Shown: positions 1 to 7,761, counted from the stretch's first letter. The stretch: DNA of 19,630 bases from Candidatus Gastranaerophilales bacterium (GCA_905235825.1 CAJONH010000002.1:1-19630), one strand, 5' to 3'. A program made the numbers and translations. Notes: generated by a model not told the origin, from the letters alone.

Positions 1-883
1 ATGCTTTTTCAACAGATTCCTCCAGCGAATACGGATATGCTTCAAACTTATAATTTTCCAGTATTTCCGTTTTTTCAACCTGAGTAGTTAAAACAGCATC
101 TTTGGGTTCCGTTTTTTCATCAGCTTTAGTTTTAGTATTTGCAACATTTATTAAATTTATTTGTGCAAAATTATTTTTAAAATTAAACGTTTCGGTATTT
201 TCTATATTATATTCGGGAGCATTAACAATAAACATTGCGTTATTTAATTGAATTATAGCATTATCATAAACATTTTCGGCACTTACAAGGCTTATTTTGG
301 CATCACTTAAATAAACCTCTTGATTAACAAGGTCAATTTTTGAAACCATACCTTCATCAAAAAAAGCCTTTGTTCTGTTATATTGTCTTTCATTAACCAT
401 AACATTTGCTCTTTGAATATCAACATTTGCCTTTGCTGCTAACACTGCATAATAAGCAGAACGAACTTTATTTGATGTGTTTAAAACAGCATTTTGTAAA
501 TCGTATTCAGAGGCAATTTTATAAAATTTTTGCATTTTAACCTGAGAAAATACTTTACCGAAACTGTAAATTAATTGATTTAAAGAAACTCTTGCAGACG
601 TATTTTTATTTTGATTTGAGCCGTATCTGTTATCCGAATTGCCGTAATCATAGCCGATGCTTGCCCCTATGGAAGGGAAATAACTTGCCTTTGCCTGTCC
701 TTTTTTATAGTCTTGAATTTCAGTCTGCTGTTTAAAAATTTCAATTTGAGGACTGTTTTTTATTGCAAGTTCAATACAATCATCAACAGTTAATGTGTCA
801 CCCGCTTTAATTTCATCAATGGCATAAATTTTTGCAGATGCAAACATAAAAAATATTAGTATTGCTAAAAAATATTTTTTCAT
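1..883 (-). CDS. TolC-family outer membrane efflux protein, N-terminal part (runs off left edge)
   Basis: The minus-strand frame is open from the ATG at 883 to base 1, giving 294 codons without a stop, so the C-terminal part lies outside the window. It begins with a signal peptide (MKK, then a hydrophobic run and a small-residue site near residue 21). A TolC/OEP-like region follows: 'LTVDDCIELAIKNSPQIE' is the usual family opening, then 'ASYFPSIGASIGY', an 'LNQLIYSFGKV' strand, and long helices with 'VRSAYYAVLAAKANVDIQRANV'. Such proteins trimerise into an outer-membrane channel with a periplasmic tunnel and serve type I secretion or drug efflux pumps. After about residue 235 the sequence becomes a Lys/Thr/Glu-rich linker that is not typical of the compact TolC core. 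No inner-membrane pump or adaptor gene is visible. The next gene to the right is divergent. No strong Shine-Dalgarno precedes 883. Confidence 0.88.
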   Translation of the reverse strand, partial: MKKYFLAILIFFMFASAKIYAIDEIKAGDTLTVDDCIELAIKNSPQIEIFKQQTEIQDYKKGQAKASYFPSIGASIGYDYGNSDNRYGSNQNKNTSARVSLNQLIYSFGKVFSQVKMQKFYKIASEYDLQNAVLNTSNKVRSAYYAVLAAKANVDIQRANVMVNERQYNRTKAFFDEGMVSKIDLVNQEVYLSDAKISLVSAENVYDNAIIQLNNAMFIVNAPEYNIENTETFNFKNNFAQINLINVANTKTKADEKTEPKDAVLTTQVEKTEILENYKFEAYPYSLEESVEKA

Positions 884-974
884 AGTTTACCAAATATATT
901 ATTGCACAATTTATAACGATAACAAAATTTTTGAGTTCAAAATAAATTTAAAGATATATTAATCGATGTAAATA

Positions 975-1003
975 TTGTTATTACATTATATTTTAAATAT
1001 AAT
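975..1003 (+). promoter_or_regulatory. Sigma70-type promoter for the MCE gene
   Basis: TTGTTA (975-980) is followed after 17 bases by a perfect TATAAT (998-1003). The expected transcription start falls about 7 bases later, at or next to the ATG at 1010, which predicts a leaderless mRNA. No Shine-Dalgarno sequence is present. The -10 box lies inside the right arm of the palindrome at 981-1007, so a protein bound there would compete with RNA polymerase. Confidence 0.6.
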
Positions 1004-1007
1004 GTAA
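981..1007. repeat. Perfect 27-bp palindrome in the tolC-like/MCE divergent region
   Basis: The arms are TTACATTATATTT (981-993) and AAATATAATGTAA (995-1007), exact reverse complements around a single central base. Each arm carries a TATAAT, one per strand (998-1003 on plus, 990-985 on minus). It could be an operator controlling both divergent genes, or a symmetric pair of -10 elements. It is followed directly by coding sequence and has no T-tract role for an upstream plus-strand gene, so a terminator is unlikely. Confidence 0.7.
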
Positions 1008-1009
1008 TT

Positions 1010-1615
1010 ATGAAAAGACAATATATATGGACAATAGAAATTATCGCTTGGCTGATTATAATATTTTGTGCTGTTTCAGGATTTATTTATAAGACAGCAA
1101 TAAAAGATAATTCTCAAAATACATATTATATTTTTTTTAATGATGTTGACGGTCTTGTAAAAGGTTCTCCCGTTAAATTAATGGGGGTTAATATAGGTTA
1201 TGTTAAGGATATAAAAATTTTTGATAATAAAGTGTTTGTTTCTATTCTTGTTACTAAAGATAATACAAAAATACCGAAAAGTGCAACTGCAACTATCGAA
1301 TTTTACGGGCTGGGCGGTTCTACTTCATTGGAATTAAATCCTGCTACCTCATCCGAAACAGCACACATCGAAGAAATTATTCCTTCCGAATCATATAGAG
1401 TTCAAGATTTTTGGGACGGACAAAAGTTAACGGCAAATACAATGATTGATATTTACGGCGGAATAGGCAGAACCATAGAAAAAGCAGATTTAATGAATAA
1501 TAAACAAATTTTCTTTCAAAGTAAAATGGTTGCTGATTTAATTAAAAAAACAAAAAAAATTAACAGGGAACAAACTGTTATAATACAAAAAATAGGTGAA
1601 AGTGAAAAAAAATAA
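1010..1615 (+). CDS. MCE/MlaD-domain lipid-transport protein, membrane anchored
   Basis: This is a 201-residue protein with one N-terminal membrane segment (about residues 7-27) followed by an MCE domain (about 38-115). The domain is recognisable from 'DVDGLVKGSPVKLMGVNIGYV' and the later 'IEFYGLGGSTSLELNP'. MCE proteins form hexameric rings that carry phospholipids between inner and outer membranes, as MlaD does in the Mla system and TGD2 in chloroplasts. Length is close to that of single-domain MlaD. The last 80 residues, rich in Lys and Ile, look helical. The MlaE permease and MlaF ATPase genes are not next to it. It is first in an apparent operon with pgeF 14 bases downstream. The start at 1010 is the first ATG after a consensus promoter and has no Shine-Dalgarno. 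Confidence 0.88.
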   Translation: MKRQYIWTIEIIAWLIIIFCAVSGFIYKTAIKDNSQNTYYIFFNDVDGLVKGSPVKLMGVNIGYVKDIKIFDNKVFVSILVTKDNTKIPKSATATIEFYGLGGSTSLELNPATSSETAHIEEIIPSESYRVQDFWDGQKLTANTMIDIYGGIGRTIEKADLMNNKQIFFQSKMVADLIKKTKKINREQTVIIQKIGESEKK

Positions 1616-1629
1616 GAAAGTAGTAATTA

Positions 1630-2379
1630 ATGTTCTATTTTGATGATTTTTTCGGGAGAAAAATATTAAAATCAACTTTGCTTGCTGAATATGATTGCTT
1701 TTTTACAACAAGGGATTTTGTTTTAACTTCTGCTGCACTGTCTGAATTAACCGAAAAAGCGGAACAAAACAGACTTTTTTTAAAAGAAAAGCTGGAATGT
1801 CAGACAATAACTACAGCTAATCAGGTACATGGATGTAATATCGAAATAGTTACTAATGAAAAATCATTTTATGATAATACCGATGCTTTAGTTTCAAATA
1901 TAACCGATTCATTATTACTGATGAATTTTGCTGATTGTACACCGATTATATTATATTCGCCAAAGGATAATACGGGAGCTGTAGTTCATGCCGGCTGGCG
2001 TGGCACTTTTCTGGAAATAGCTTCTAAAACTGTTGAAAAAATGAATAAGCTGTTAAATATAAAATCAGAAGATATTACAGCTTTGATTGGACCTGCTATA
2101 TCAAAATGTTGTTTTGAAACTGATGAAGATGTTTTTTATAAACTGATAAAAGATAAATCAGATACAGCTTTATACACAAAAAAAGGCGAAAAATATTTTA
2201 TTGATTTAAAATTATTGAATTATAATCAGTTAATAAATGCAGGTATTAAAAATATTGACGTTTGTGACTATTGCACATTCTGCATGTCTGATATATTTTT
2301 TTCTTATAGAAAAGAAAAAGGTATAACGGCAAGACATAGTGCTGTTGTAAAAATAAGAGGGGATAAAACATGTCTGTAA
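1630..2379 (+). CDS. pgeF: Peptidoglycan editing factor PgeF (YfiH/YlmD, DUF152 family)
   Basis: The 249-residue protein matches the laccase-domain family once called polyphenol oxidase and now known in E. coli as PgeF. E. coli PgeF keeps wrong amino acids such as L-Ser out of the first peptidoglycan stem position; related enzymes act on purine nucleosides. The three metal/catalytic residues are visible: H67 in 'NQVHG', C103 in 'ADCTPI' and H120 in 'VHAGWRG'. These sit at almost the same positions as in E. coli YfiH. Also present are 'LIGPAISKCCFE' and the C-terminal 'FFSYRKEKGITARH'. It lies 14 bases after the MCE gene, and its last 10 bases overlap the next gene. A weak purine-rich stretch lies before the ATG. 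The protein should be cytoplasmic. Confidence 0.93.
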   Translation: MFYFDDFFGRKILKSTLLAEYDCFFTTRDFVLTSAALSELTEKAEQNRLFLKEKLECQTITTANQVHGCNIEIVTNEKSFYDNTDALVSNITDSLLLMNFADCTPIILYSPKDNTGAVVHAGWRGTFLEIASKTVEKMNKLLNIKSEDITALIGPAISKCCFETDEDVFYKLIKDKSDTALYTKKGEKYFIDLKLLNYNQLINAGIKNIDVCDYCTFCMSDIFFSYRKEKGITARHSAVVKIRGDKTCL

Positions 2380-3680
2380 TAGAAAAACTATCAATAATAT
2401 CCGATACTATAACAAAGTTAATGAATTTTGTTCTGAATGATGAAACAGTTAAGCCTGATTTAGATGAGTATTTAACGGCTATAGCATCAAAGAATGTACA
2501 AGGAAATGCACTTCAATCAAAACTTATTCCTTATATTTTTGAACGTCGTCTTACCTCTGATAAAAAATCTATAATTCAGCTTTTTGAAGAAAAAAATTCA
2601 GATATATCAAGTGAAGAAAAAAATATATTAGAAGCATTAAAAACATCTTTTTCTTCCGTATTTGAAGTAAGACGGATATTAAGCAGCGGATTTGACTTTT
2701 ATAATCTGGTAAATGAAAAAATGTATAAGGTATTATCTTTAGTTAAAATGAATAATTTTAGGGGAATGACTCCGGGGCAGTACGCATTATGCCGATTATT
2801 TCAAATGAAAGATGAATATTATTTACTGGAAATATCAAACGTACTTTCAAGTACAAACAGAGATGAAGTTTATAAATATGCAATAGCTAAAATTATAGAA
2901 AAGCCTGAAGATGCATATTTTCAAAATCCTCAAAAAGAAAAGCAAATTGAAAGTTTAGTTATTGATTTTGGAAAAAAATTTCAAGAATGCTTTAAAACAA
3001 ATGAAATTATAACAACAAATCAGTGTGCGGATAATTTGATAAATCTTTTTAATGATTATTGTGATTTAGAAATTTTGCCCGATGAAGATGAAATTCAGGC
3101 TAATATTAAAAATGTTGAAAATAACAGATTTTTTACAGTCAGTGATTTTAAAAATTCATATTCTAATTTTATGGAAAAGTCACTTGAAGGTTTTTCTTCA
3201 CATTCGTCAATATATGATATAGGAATAATATATAATAAAGAGCTGGGATTATTTGTTGTTCCGTTTTGGCAGACATTTTGTAAAATATATGAAGTTGAAG
3301 ATTACAAAACAATTCAAGGATATAAAGATTGTGTAAAAAATTTCCTTGAAAATGATAAAGTTCCGGCTCAAATTATAAAAACTGCTGCTGAAAAATATCC
3401 TAATTTTATAGAAAGAACAAATGAAATTTTAGAAACTAATTATACATTGAATGAATTACTAAGCTATTATAAAGCAGATTCATTTGAAAAGAAAATATAT
3501 TCTTCTGCAAGTGTTTTATATGCCTCAAAAATATTTGAGGAAATGATGAAGGTTGTTTCCGATAGAGAAGAAGCAGCTCCGATAAAAGAAGGTATTGATT
3601 ATTCAAAAATCGGCAGAAATGATAAATGTCCCTGCGGAAGCGGAAAAAAATTCAAAAATTGCTGTATGAATAAAATATAA
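2370..3680 (+). CDS. SEC-C zinc-motif protein of unknown function
   Basis: This 436-residue protein has an unrecognised, mostly helical and acidic region of about 410 residues. It ends in a SEC-C zinc-binding tail, with C420, C422, C431 and C432 in 'CPCGSGKKFKNCC'. The same tail occurs at the end of SecA, where it binds zinc and helps contact SecB and the ribosome. It also occurs in many otherwise unrelated proteins, so it does not by itself give the function. The start at 2370 has a good GGGG-containing Shine-Dalgarno (AGAGGGG) and overlaps pgeF by 10 bases, which suggests translational coupling. There is no signal peptide or membrane segment. No clear terminator separates its end from the convergent rsmI gene. 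Confidence 0.8.
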   Translation: MSVIEKLSIISDTITKLMNFVLNDETVKPDLDEYLTAIASKNVQGNALQSKLIPYIFERRLTSDKKSIIQLFEEKNSDISSEEKNILEALKTSFSSVFEVRRILSSGFDFYNLVNEKMYKVLSLVKMNNFRGMTPGQYALCRLFQMKDEYYLLEISNVLSSTNRDEVYKYAIAKIIEKPEDAYFQNPQKEKQIESLVIDFGKKFQECFKTNEIITTNQCADNLINLFNDYCDLEILPDEDEIQANIKNVENNRFFTVSDFKNSYSNFMEKSLEGFSSHSSIYDIGIIYNKELGLFVVPFWQTFCKIYEVEDYKTIQGYKDCVKNFLENDKVPAQIIKTAAEKYPNFIERTNEILETNYTLNELLSYYKADSFEKKIYSSASVLYASKIFEEMMKVVSDREEAAPIKEGIDYSKIGRNDKCPCGSGKKFKNCCMNKI

Positions 3681-3705
3681 AATATAAAATAATTCTTCTT
3701 AGTAG

Positions 3706-4524
3706 TTATTTACAACTGCTTGCAAGTTTATAAATATCATTTTTGTTGGCATTGAATATTAAAGATATTATTTTGGAAATATCTTTGGTTGAGTATCCTT
3801 CAGCCTTTAAAAGTGATATTTTTTGCAATAATTCAGAATTTTCTATGTTTGATGCTTCTTGTTCATATACCATAGCCACAATCTCTCCTTTTAGAGTATG
3901 ATTGCTATAATATTGAATTACATCACTAACAGTTCCGGTTTTAATTTCTTCAAAAACTTTTGTAAGTTCTCTGCCAACGGATATTTTTGTTTCATCTCCA
4001 AACTCACGGGCTATATTCTCCAGTGTCTGCATTAGTCTTTGCGGTGATTCATAAAATACACAATTAGTACTTCTGTATTTTTTAAGGATTTCAATTTGCT
4101 GTTTTTGACTGCGTGGAATAAAACCAATGAATGCATATTCTTCATTTTTTCGTGGAAGCATACTTAAAAAAACAGTGACGGCACAAGCCCCCGGAAGTGA
4201 AGTAATTTTAATATCATTTTTTAAAAGTTCTTCAATTAAGTAACTGCCGGGATCTGATATTAACGGAGTTCCCGCATCCGATACAAGTGCAACATCATAC
4301 CCATCCGATACAAGAGAAATTATTTTTCCGCTTCTTTCTTTTTCGTTAAATTTATGACAATCCAACAGTTTAGCATTAATTCCGTATTTTTCTGCAAGCA
4401 CTTTTGTAATACGAGTATCTTCACATGCTATATAACTGACCTTTTTTAAAATTTCAACCGTCCTAAATGTTATATCGCCGAGATTTCCAATCGGAGTAGC
4501 ACAAATATAAAAAGTACCTGCCAT
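3706..4524 (-). CDS. rsmI: 16S rRNA (cytidine-1402-2'-O)-methyltransferase RsmI
   Basis: RsmI methylates the ribose of C1402 in the decoding centre of 16S rRNA using S-adenosylmethionine. The 272-residue protein is of normal family length. It has the tetrapyrrole-methylase-fold motifs of RsmI: 'ATPIGNLGDITFR' (9-21), 'ACEDTR' (33-38), 'SDAGTPLISDPG' (82-93), 'LPGACAV' and 'FYESPQRL'. It starts 2 bases after the stop of the STAS gene on the same strand, with AAAGG eight bases before the ATG, so the two are probably co-transcribed. It converges on the SEC-C gene with only 25 bases between the ends. Confidence 0.96.
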   Translation of the reverse strand: MAGTFYICATPIGNLGDITFRTVEILKKVSYIACEDTRITKVLAEKYGINAKLLDCHKFNEKERSGKIISLVSDGYDVALVSDAGTPLISDPGSYLIEELLKNDIKITSLPGACAVTVFLSMLPRKNEEYAFIGFIPRSQKQQIEILKKYRSTNCVFYESPQRLMQTLENIAREFGDETKISVGRELTKVFEEIKTGTVSDVIQYYSNHTLKGEIVAMVYEQEASNIENSELLQKISLLKAEGYSTKDISKIISLIFNANKNDIYKLASSCK

Positions 4525-4526
4525 TT

Positions 4527-4802
4527 TTATGCCTTTATCGGATTTGTAACTTTTCTTGAAAAAGTTTTATCTATTCCCGTTACTTCGAGCATTTGACGAA
4601 CTTGAGGACAAACATTACTTAATGAAAGAGTTTTATTATTTAATACTGCAACTTTTTGCATATTTAACAGTACATTTATTGCATTTAAATCTATAGAATG
4701 AACATTAGAAAAATCTAAGTCAATATCATTGACACAATCAAAGTCGACACTGTCAATATTTTTAATATTATTAAATAAATCAAATGCTTTTAATACTTGC
4801 AT
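4527..4802 (-). CDS. Small STAS-domain protein (anti-sigma antagonist/MlaB-like fold)
   Basis: The 91 residues form a single STAS domain, seen in 'DIDLDFSNVHSIDLNAINVL' and the following 'LNNKTLSLSNVCPQVRQML'. STAS proteins regulate anti-sigma kinases, or act as MlaB-type subunits of lipid ABC transporters. At the loop where anti-sigma antagonists carry the phosphorylated Ser/Thr (usually D-S-x-G), this protein has D38-L-N-A41. Classical SpoIIAA-type phosphoregulation is therefore unlikely. No partner kinase or Mla ATPase is adjacent; the only linked gene is rsmI, 2 bases downstream. No Shine-Dalgarno precedes the ATG. A GATAAT hexamer (4817-4812 on the minus strand) ends 9 bases before it, so a very short leader is possible. 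Confidence 0.75.
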   Translation of the reverse strand: MQVLKAFDLFNNIKNIDSVDFDCVNDIDLDFSNVHSIDLNAINVLLNMQKVAVLNNKTLSLSNVCPQVRQMLEVTGIDKTFSRKVTNPIKA

Positions 4803-4910
4803 AAATACTCAATTATCTGTTGCACAACCAATATAATAATATTTAATCGGAATAATTGCAATAGATAAATTTATAAATATAAATAAAACGGAACAAACTA
4901 TCTGTTTATT

Positions 4911-4950
4911 TTTGAAAAACTGTGAAATATAAGCATTTTTGGTTTTCAAA
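4911..4950. repeat. Imperfect inverted repeat just upstream of the S1-gene promoter
   Basis: TTTGAAAA (4911-4918) and TTTTCAAA (4943-4950) are exact reverse complements 24 bases apart. The second arm ends 2 bases before the -35 box of the S1-gene promoter. It may be a regulator-binding site, or chance in A/T-rich sequence. Confidence 0.3.
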
Positions 4951-4952
4951 TC

Positions 4953-4981
4953 TTTACAAAAGGCGAAAAAAAGGATATAAT
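4953..4981 (+). promoter_or_regulatory. Near-consensus sigma70 promoter for the S1/kinase/hemW operon
   Basis: TTTACA (4953-4958), a 17-base spacer and a perfect TATAAT (4976-4981) are present. Transcription should begin near 4988, leaving a leader of about 32 bases that contains the ribosome-binding site GAGGTG at 5008-5013. This is the strongest-looking promoter in the window, as expected for a ribosome-associated gene. Confidence 0.8.
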
Positions 4982-5019
4982 GCTTAATGTTTTCAGACTA
5001 ACGGCATGAGGTGAGAGAG

Positions 5020-6081
5020 ATGAGCAAGCAGCAGTATACGGATACCGAATTTGAAGAATTATTAAAAAACTATGATTATAGCTTTCAGAAGGGAGATTTG
5101 GTTAGAGGGATTGTATGCTCGTATGATTCTGCCGGAGTTAATGTTGATATAGGTGCAAAAACTGCAGCTTATGTACCGGTAAAAGAAGCTGTTATTGATA
5201 AAGCTGTTTCTTTGGAAGAAACTTTAAAGAAAAATGAAGTATATGAGTTCTTAATAATTCGTGAAGAAGATGAAGACGGCAGGTTTTTGCTTTCTTATAA
5301 AAAAGTTGCAATGGCATACAGCTGGAAAGAATTGGAAAAATTAAAAGAAAATGATGAAACCGTCGAAGGTACAATTGTTTCTTCCGTTAGAGGCGGTCTT
5401 CTTGTTGATGTTAAAGGAGTACGAGGTTTTGTTCCTTCCAGTCAGTTAAAAGCAAAATCAACAGAAAATAATACAGGTGATGTTATTCCTTTAAAAATTC
5501 TTACAATGGATATTCAACAGGGTAACTTTATTCTTTCTAACAGATTGGCATTCAATGATGACAAAGACAACGGAAAGAAAAATATATTTGAGAATATAGA
5601 AGCCGGTCAAATTGTAAACGGTGAGGTCGTCAGAATTACGGATTTTGGGGCATTCGTTGATATCGGCGGAATTGATGCACTTTTGCCGTTATCTCAAATT
5701 TCTTGGAGATGGGTTGATCATCCTTCTGATGTGCTTAAGGTTGGAGATAATATTAAAGCTGAAGTTATTGTTGTTGATAATGAAAAACAAAGAGTCAGTT
5801 TAAGCCTTAAAAACCTTGAAAAAGACCCTTGGATTGAAGCTAAAAGTAAAATTCAAGACGGTGCAAAAATTGAAGGTGAAATAACAAGAATTAAACATTT
5901 TGGTGCTTTTGTCGAAGTATTTCCGGGAGTTGAAGCATTACTGCCTAATAATGAATTAATAGAATATCAAAATAAAAAGAATGTTATATTAAGAGCAGGC
6001 GATAAAATTCAAACAACAATTATAAAATTTAATCCTGAAGACAGAAGAATAAGTTTAAGTATAAAAGATGACCAAAAATAA
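5020..6081 (+). CDS. rpsA: Ribosomal protein S1-like RNA-binding protein, four S1 repeats
   Basis: The protein is built of four S1 (OB-fold) repeats, at roughly residues 20-95, 105-170, 185-260 and 270-350. The last two are the most canonical: 'GEVVRITDFGAFVDIGGIDALLP' and 'GEITRIKHFGAFVEVFPGVEALLP'. S1 binds mRNA at the 30S platform and helps initiation on structured leaders. At 353 residues it is shorter than the six-repeat E. coli S1 and near the short forms of cyanobacteria and Firmicutes. A GTG at 5011 is in frame, but it forms part of the Shine-Dalgarno GAGGTG (5008-5013), so the ATG at 5020 is chosen. A consensus promoter lies upstream. The end overlaps the kinase gene by 14 bases. It could be an S1-domain paralogue (such as a YhgF- or RpsA2-type factor) rather than the ribosomal protein itself. 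Confidence 0.87.
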   Translation: MSKQQYTDTEFEELLKNYDYSFQKGDLVRGIVCSYDSAGVNVDIGAKTAAYVPVKEAVIDKAVSLEETLKKNEVYEFLIIREEDEDGRFLLSYKKVAMAYSWKELEKLKENDETVEGTIVSSVRGGLLVDVKGVRGFVPSSQLKAKSTENNTGDVIPLKILTMDIQQGNFILSNRLAFNDDKDNGKKNIFENIEAGQIVNGEVVRITDFGAFVDIGGIDALLPLSQISWRWVDHPSDVLKVGDNIKAEVIVVDNEKQRVSLSLKNLEKDPWIEAKSKIQDGAKIEGEITRIKHFGAFVEVFPGVEALLPNNELIEYQNKKNVILRAGDKIQTTIIKFNPEDRRISLSIKDDQK

Positions 6082-6607
6082 AATTATAATTGTTTTTTCG
6101 GGAAAACAGTTTTCGGGTAAAGATACTGTTGCAAAAATATTGTTAAATTCTTTTAAAACATTTAAACGAGTGGGAATTGCTGATGCAATAAAACGGAAAT
6201 ATTCTTTTGATAATGGAGTAAGTTTATCCGAAATTGAAAAAAATAAATCTTTATACAGGCAGGATTTAATAAATCTGGGGAATTGGGGCAGAGCAAAAAG
6301 CCCTGATTTTTGGCTGAAGGAAATTTCTCAATTTGATGGAAATATAATAGTAACTGATGTACGAATGAAACACGAGCTGAATTTTTTCCGTTCACTCGGT
6401 GCTTTTTGTATTAGAGTCGAAGCCTCAATTGAAGCACGTTCAAAAAGAGGAATTATTGCCTCATCTGATGATAATACGGAAACAGAACTTGATAATATCA
6501 GTGATTGGGATTATGTAATACACAATGAAGGTGATTACAGCGAGTTGGAAGAAAATTCAAAATTGTTAGTCAAGTCCATAATAAATAAATACGGAGATAA
6601 TCTTTAA
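6068..6607 (+). CDS. P-loop kinase resembling animal-type phosphomevalonate kinase / deoxynucleotide monophosphate kinase
   Basis: The 179-residue protein starts with a Walker A loop, 'FSGKQFSGKDTVAKIL' (10-25). It then follows the order of conserved blocks I know from the animal phosphomevalonate kinase family: 'YRQDLINLGNWGR', 'IIVTDVRMKHEL', 'FFRSLGA', and a C-terminal 'TELDNISDWDYVIHNEG' (139-155). Human PMVK has an FSGKRKSGKD loop, a 'VSDTRR' block and a 'LDNFGDFDWVIENHG' block in the same places. The same fold includes phage-type deoxynucleotide monophosphate kinases, so the substrate is open: phosphomevalonate, a dNMP or another small phosphate. No mevalonate-pathway gene is nearby. 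The start overlaps the S1 gene by 14 bases, and the stop codon directly abuts hemW in the same frame. Confidence 0.7.
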   Translation: MTKNKIIIVFSGKQFSGKDTVAKILLNSFKTFKRVGIADAIKRKYSFDNGVSLSEIEKNKSLYRQDLINLGNWGRAKSPDFWLKEISQFDGNIIVTDVRMKHELNFFRSLGAFCIRVEASIEARSKRGIIASSDDNTETELDNISDWDYVIHNEGDYSELEENSKLLVKSIINKYGDNL

Positions 6608-7690
6608 TTGATTAAACACGCATACATTCATATTCCGTTTTGTTTAAGAAAATGTAAATATTGTTCGTTCGTATCCGGTGAAAATATTGATAATAAAGGA
6701 ATTTATCTTAATAAACTATCGGAAGAAATTAAAACAAGATATAAAGGTGAAGTATTAAAAACTCTCTATATAGGCGGAGGAACGCCTTCTTTACTTAACG
6801 GCGAAGATATGTATGAGATAATTAATGCTTTTATTGCAGATAAAAATGCTGAAATTACAATAGAAGCAAATCCGGAAAGCGTAGAATTAAAAAAATTTAC
6901 CGAATATAAAAAAGCGGGAATTAACAGAGTTTCAATTGGTATTCAGACATTTAACAATGATATTTTATCATATATAGGTCGAAAACATACATCAAATCAA
7001 GCTGTAAATGCTGTTGAAACAATAAAAAGTGCAGGATTTAATAATATAAGTATTGATTTAATATATGGCTTGCCAAATCAGTCAGTTAAAGATTTTGAAG
7101 AAGATATAAAAAGTGCATTAAGTCTTGGAGTTCAGCATATATCATCATACGGATTAAAAATAGAAGAAGGTTCTTTTTTTTATGAAAACAGACCTGACAA
7201 AATTCCTGATGATGAAATGCAGGCTGAAATGTATAACATTCTGTGTGATAAATTAATAAAGTATAATCATTATGAAATAAGTAATTTCGGACTGGAGGGG
7301 TTTGAGTCCGGTCATAATACGGCTTATTGGCGAAATAAAGAATACTATGGTTTTGGACTTAATGCATCGGGTTATGAGGGTAATCTAAGATATAAAAATA
7401 CTTCGGATTTTAAAAAGTACATTGAAAATCCTTTTTATAGAGAAGAAGAAATATTGCTTACCGAACAAGAAACAATGGAAAATGAAATTTTTCTTGCATT
7501 ACGTTTAAAAGAAGGAATTAATATAAATAAAATTAACAAAAAATATAATACGGATTTTATGACAAAATACAATAAAATAATTAGTAAATATGTAAATTTA
7601 GGACTGTTAAAAACTGAAAATGAAACGGTAAAACTTACCAGGCGGGGAATATTATTGAGCAATGAAATAATGTCCGAATTTATAGATTAG
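6608..7690 (+). CDS. hemW: HemW, radical SAM heme chaperone (oxygen-independent coproporphyrinogen oxidase-like)
   Basis: This 360-residue radical SAM protein has the CxxxCxxC cluster ligands C12, C16 and C19, the glycine motif GGGTP (56-60), 'EANPES', 'RVSIGIQTFN' and 'IDLIYGLPNQS'. The C-terminal half has 'YEISNFGLEGFESGHNTAYWR', typical of HemW rather than true HemN. HemW binds heme and passes it to acceptor proteins; older annotations call it coproporphyrinogen III oxidase. The start must be the TTG at 6608. The preceding codon (6605-6607) is the in-frame TAA that ends the kinase, and the next ATG in frame would delete the cluster motif. GGAG at 6593-6596 lies 11 bases upstream. It is the last gene of the S1 operon; no terminator is obvious. 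Confidence 0.93.
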   Translation: MIKHAYIHIPFCLRKCKYCSFVSGENIDNKGIYLNKLSEEIKTRYKGEVLKTLYIGGGTPSLLNGEDMYEIINAFIADKNAEITIEANPESVELKKFTEYKKAGINRVSIGIQTFNNDILSYIGRKHTSNQAVNAVETIKSAGFNNISIDLIYGLPNQSVKDFEEDIKSALSLGVQHISSYGLKIEEGSFFYENRPDKIPDDEMQAEMYNILCDKLIKYNHYEISNFGLEGFESGHNTAYWRNKEYYGFGLNASGYEGNLRYKNTSDFKKYIENPFYREEEILLTEQETMENEIFLALRLKEGININKINKKYNTDFMTKYNKIISKYVNLGLLKTENETVKLTRRGILLSNEIMSEFID

Positions 7691-7761
7691 CAATAAAAAA
7701 TAATCGAACAGGTAATATATTTTCTTTTAAATTTGTTTACACTGCTAAAAAAGGAGGAAAT

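Noticed and set aside
5011..5019. GTG start of the S1 gene at 5011
   Set aside because: The GTG is part of GAGGTG, the ribosome-binding site for the ATG at 5020.
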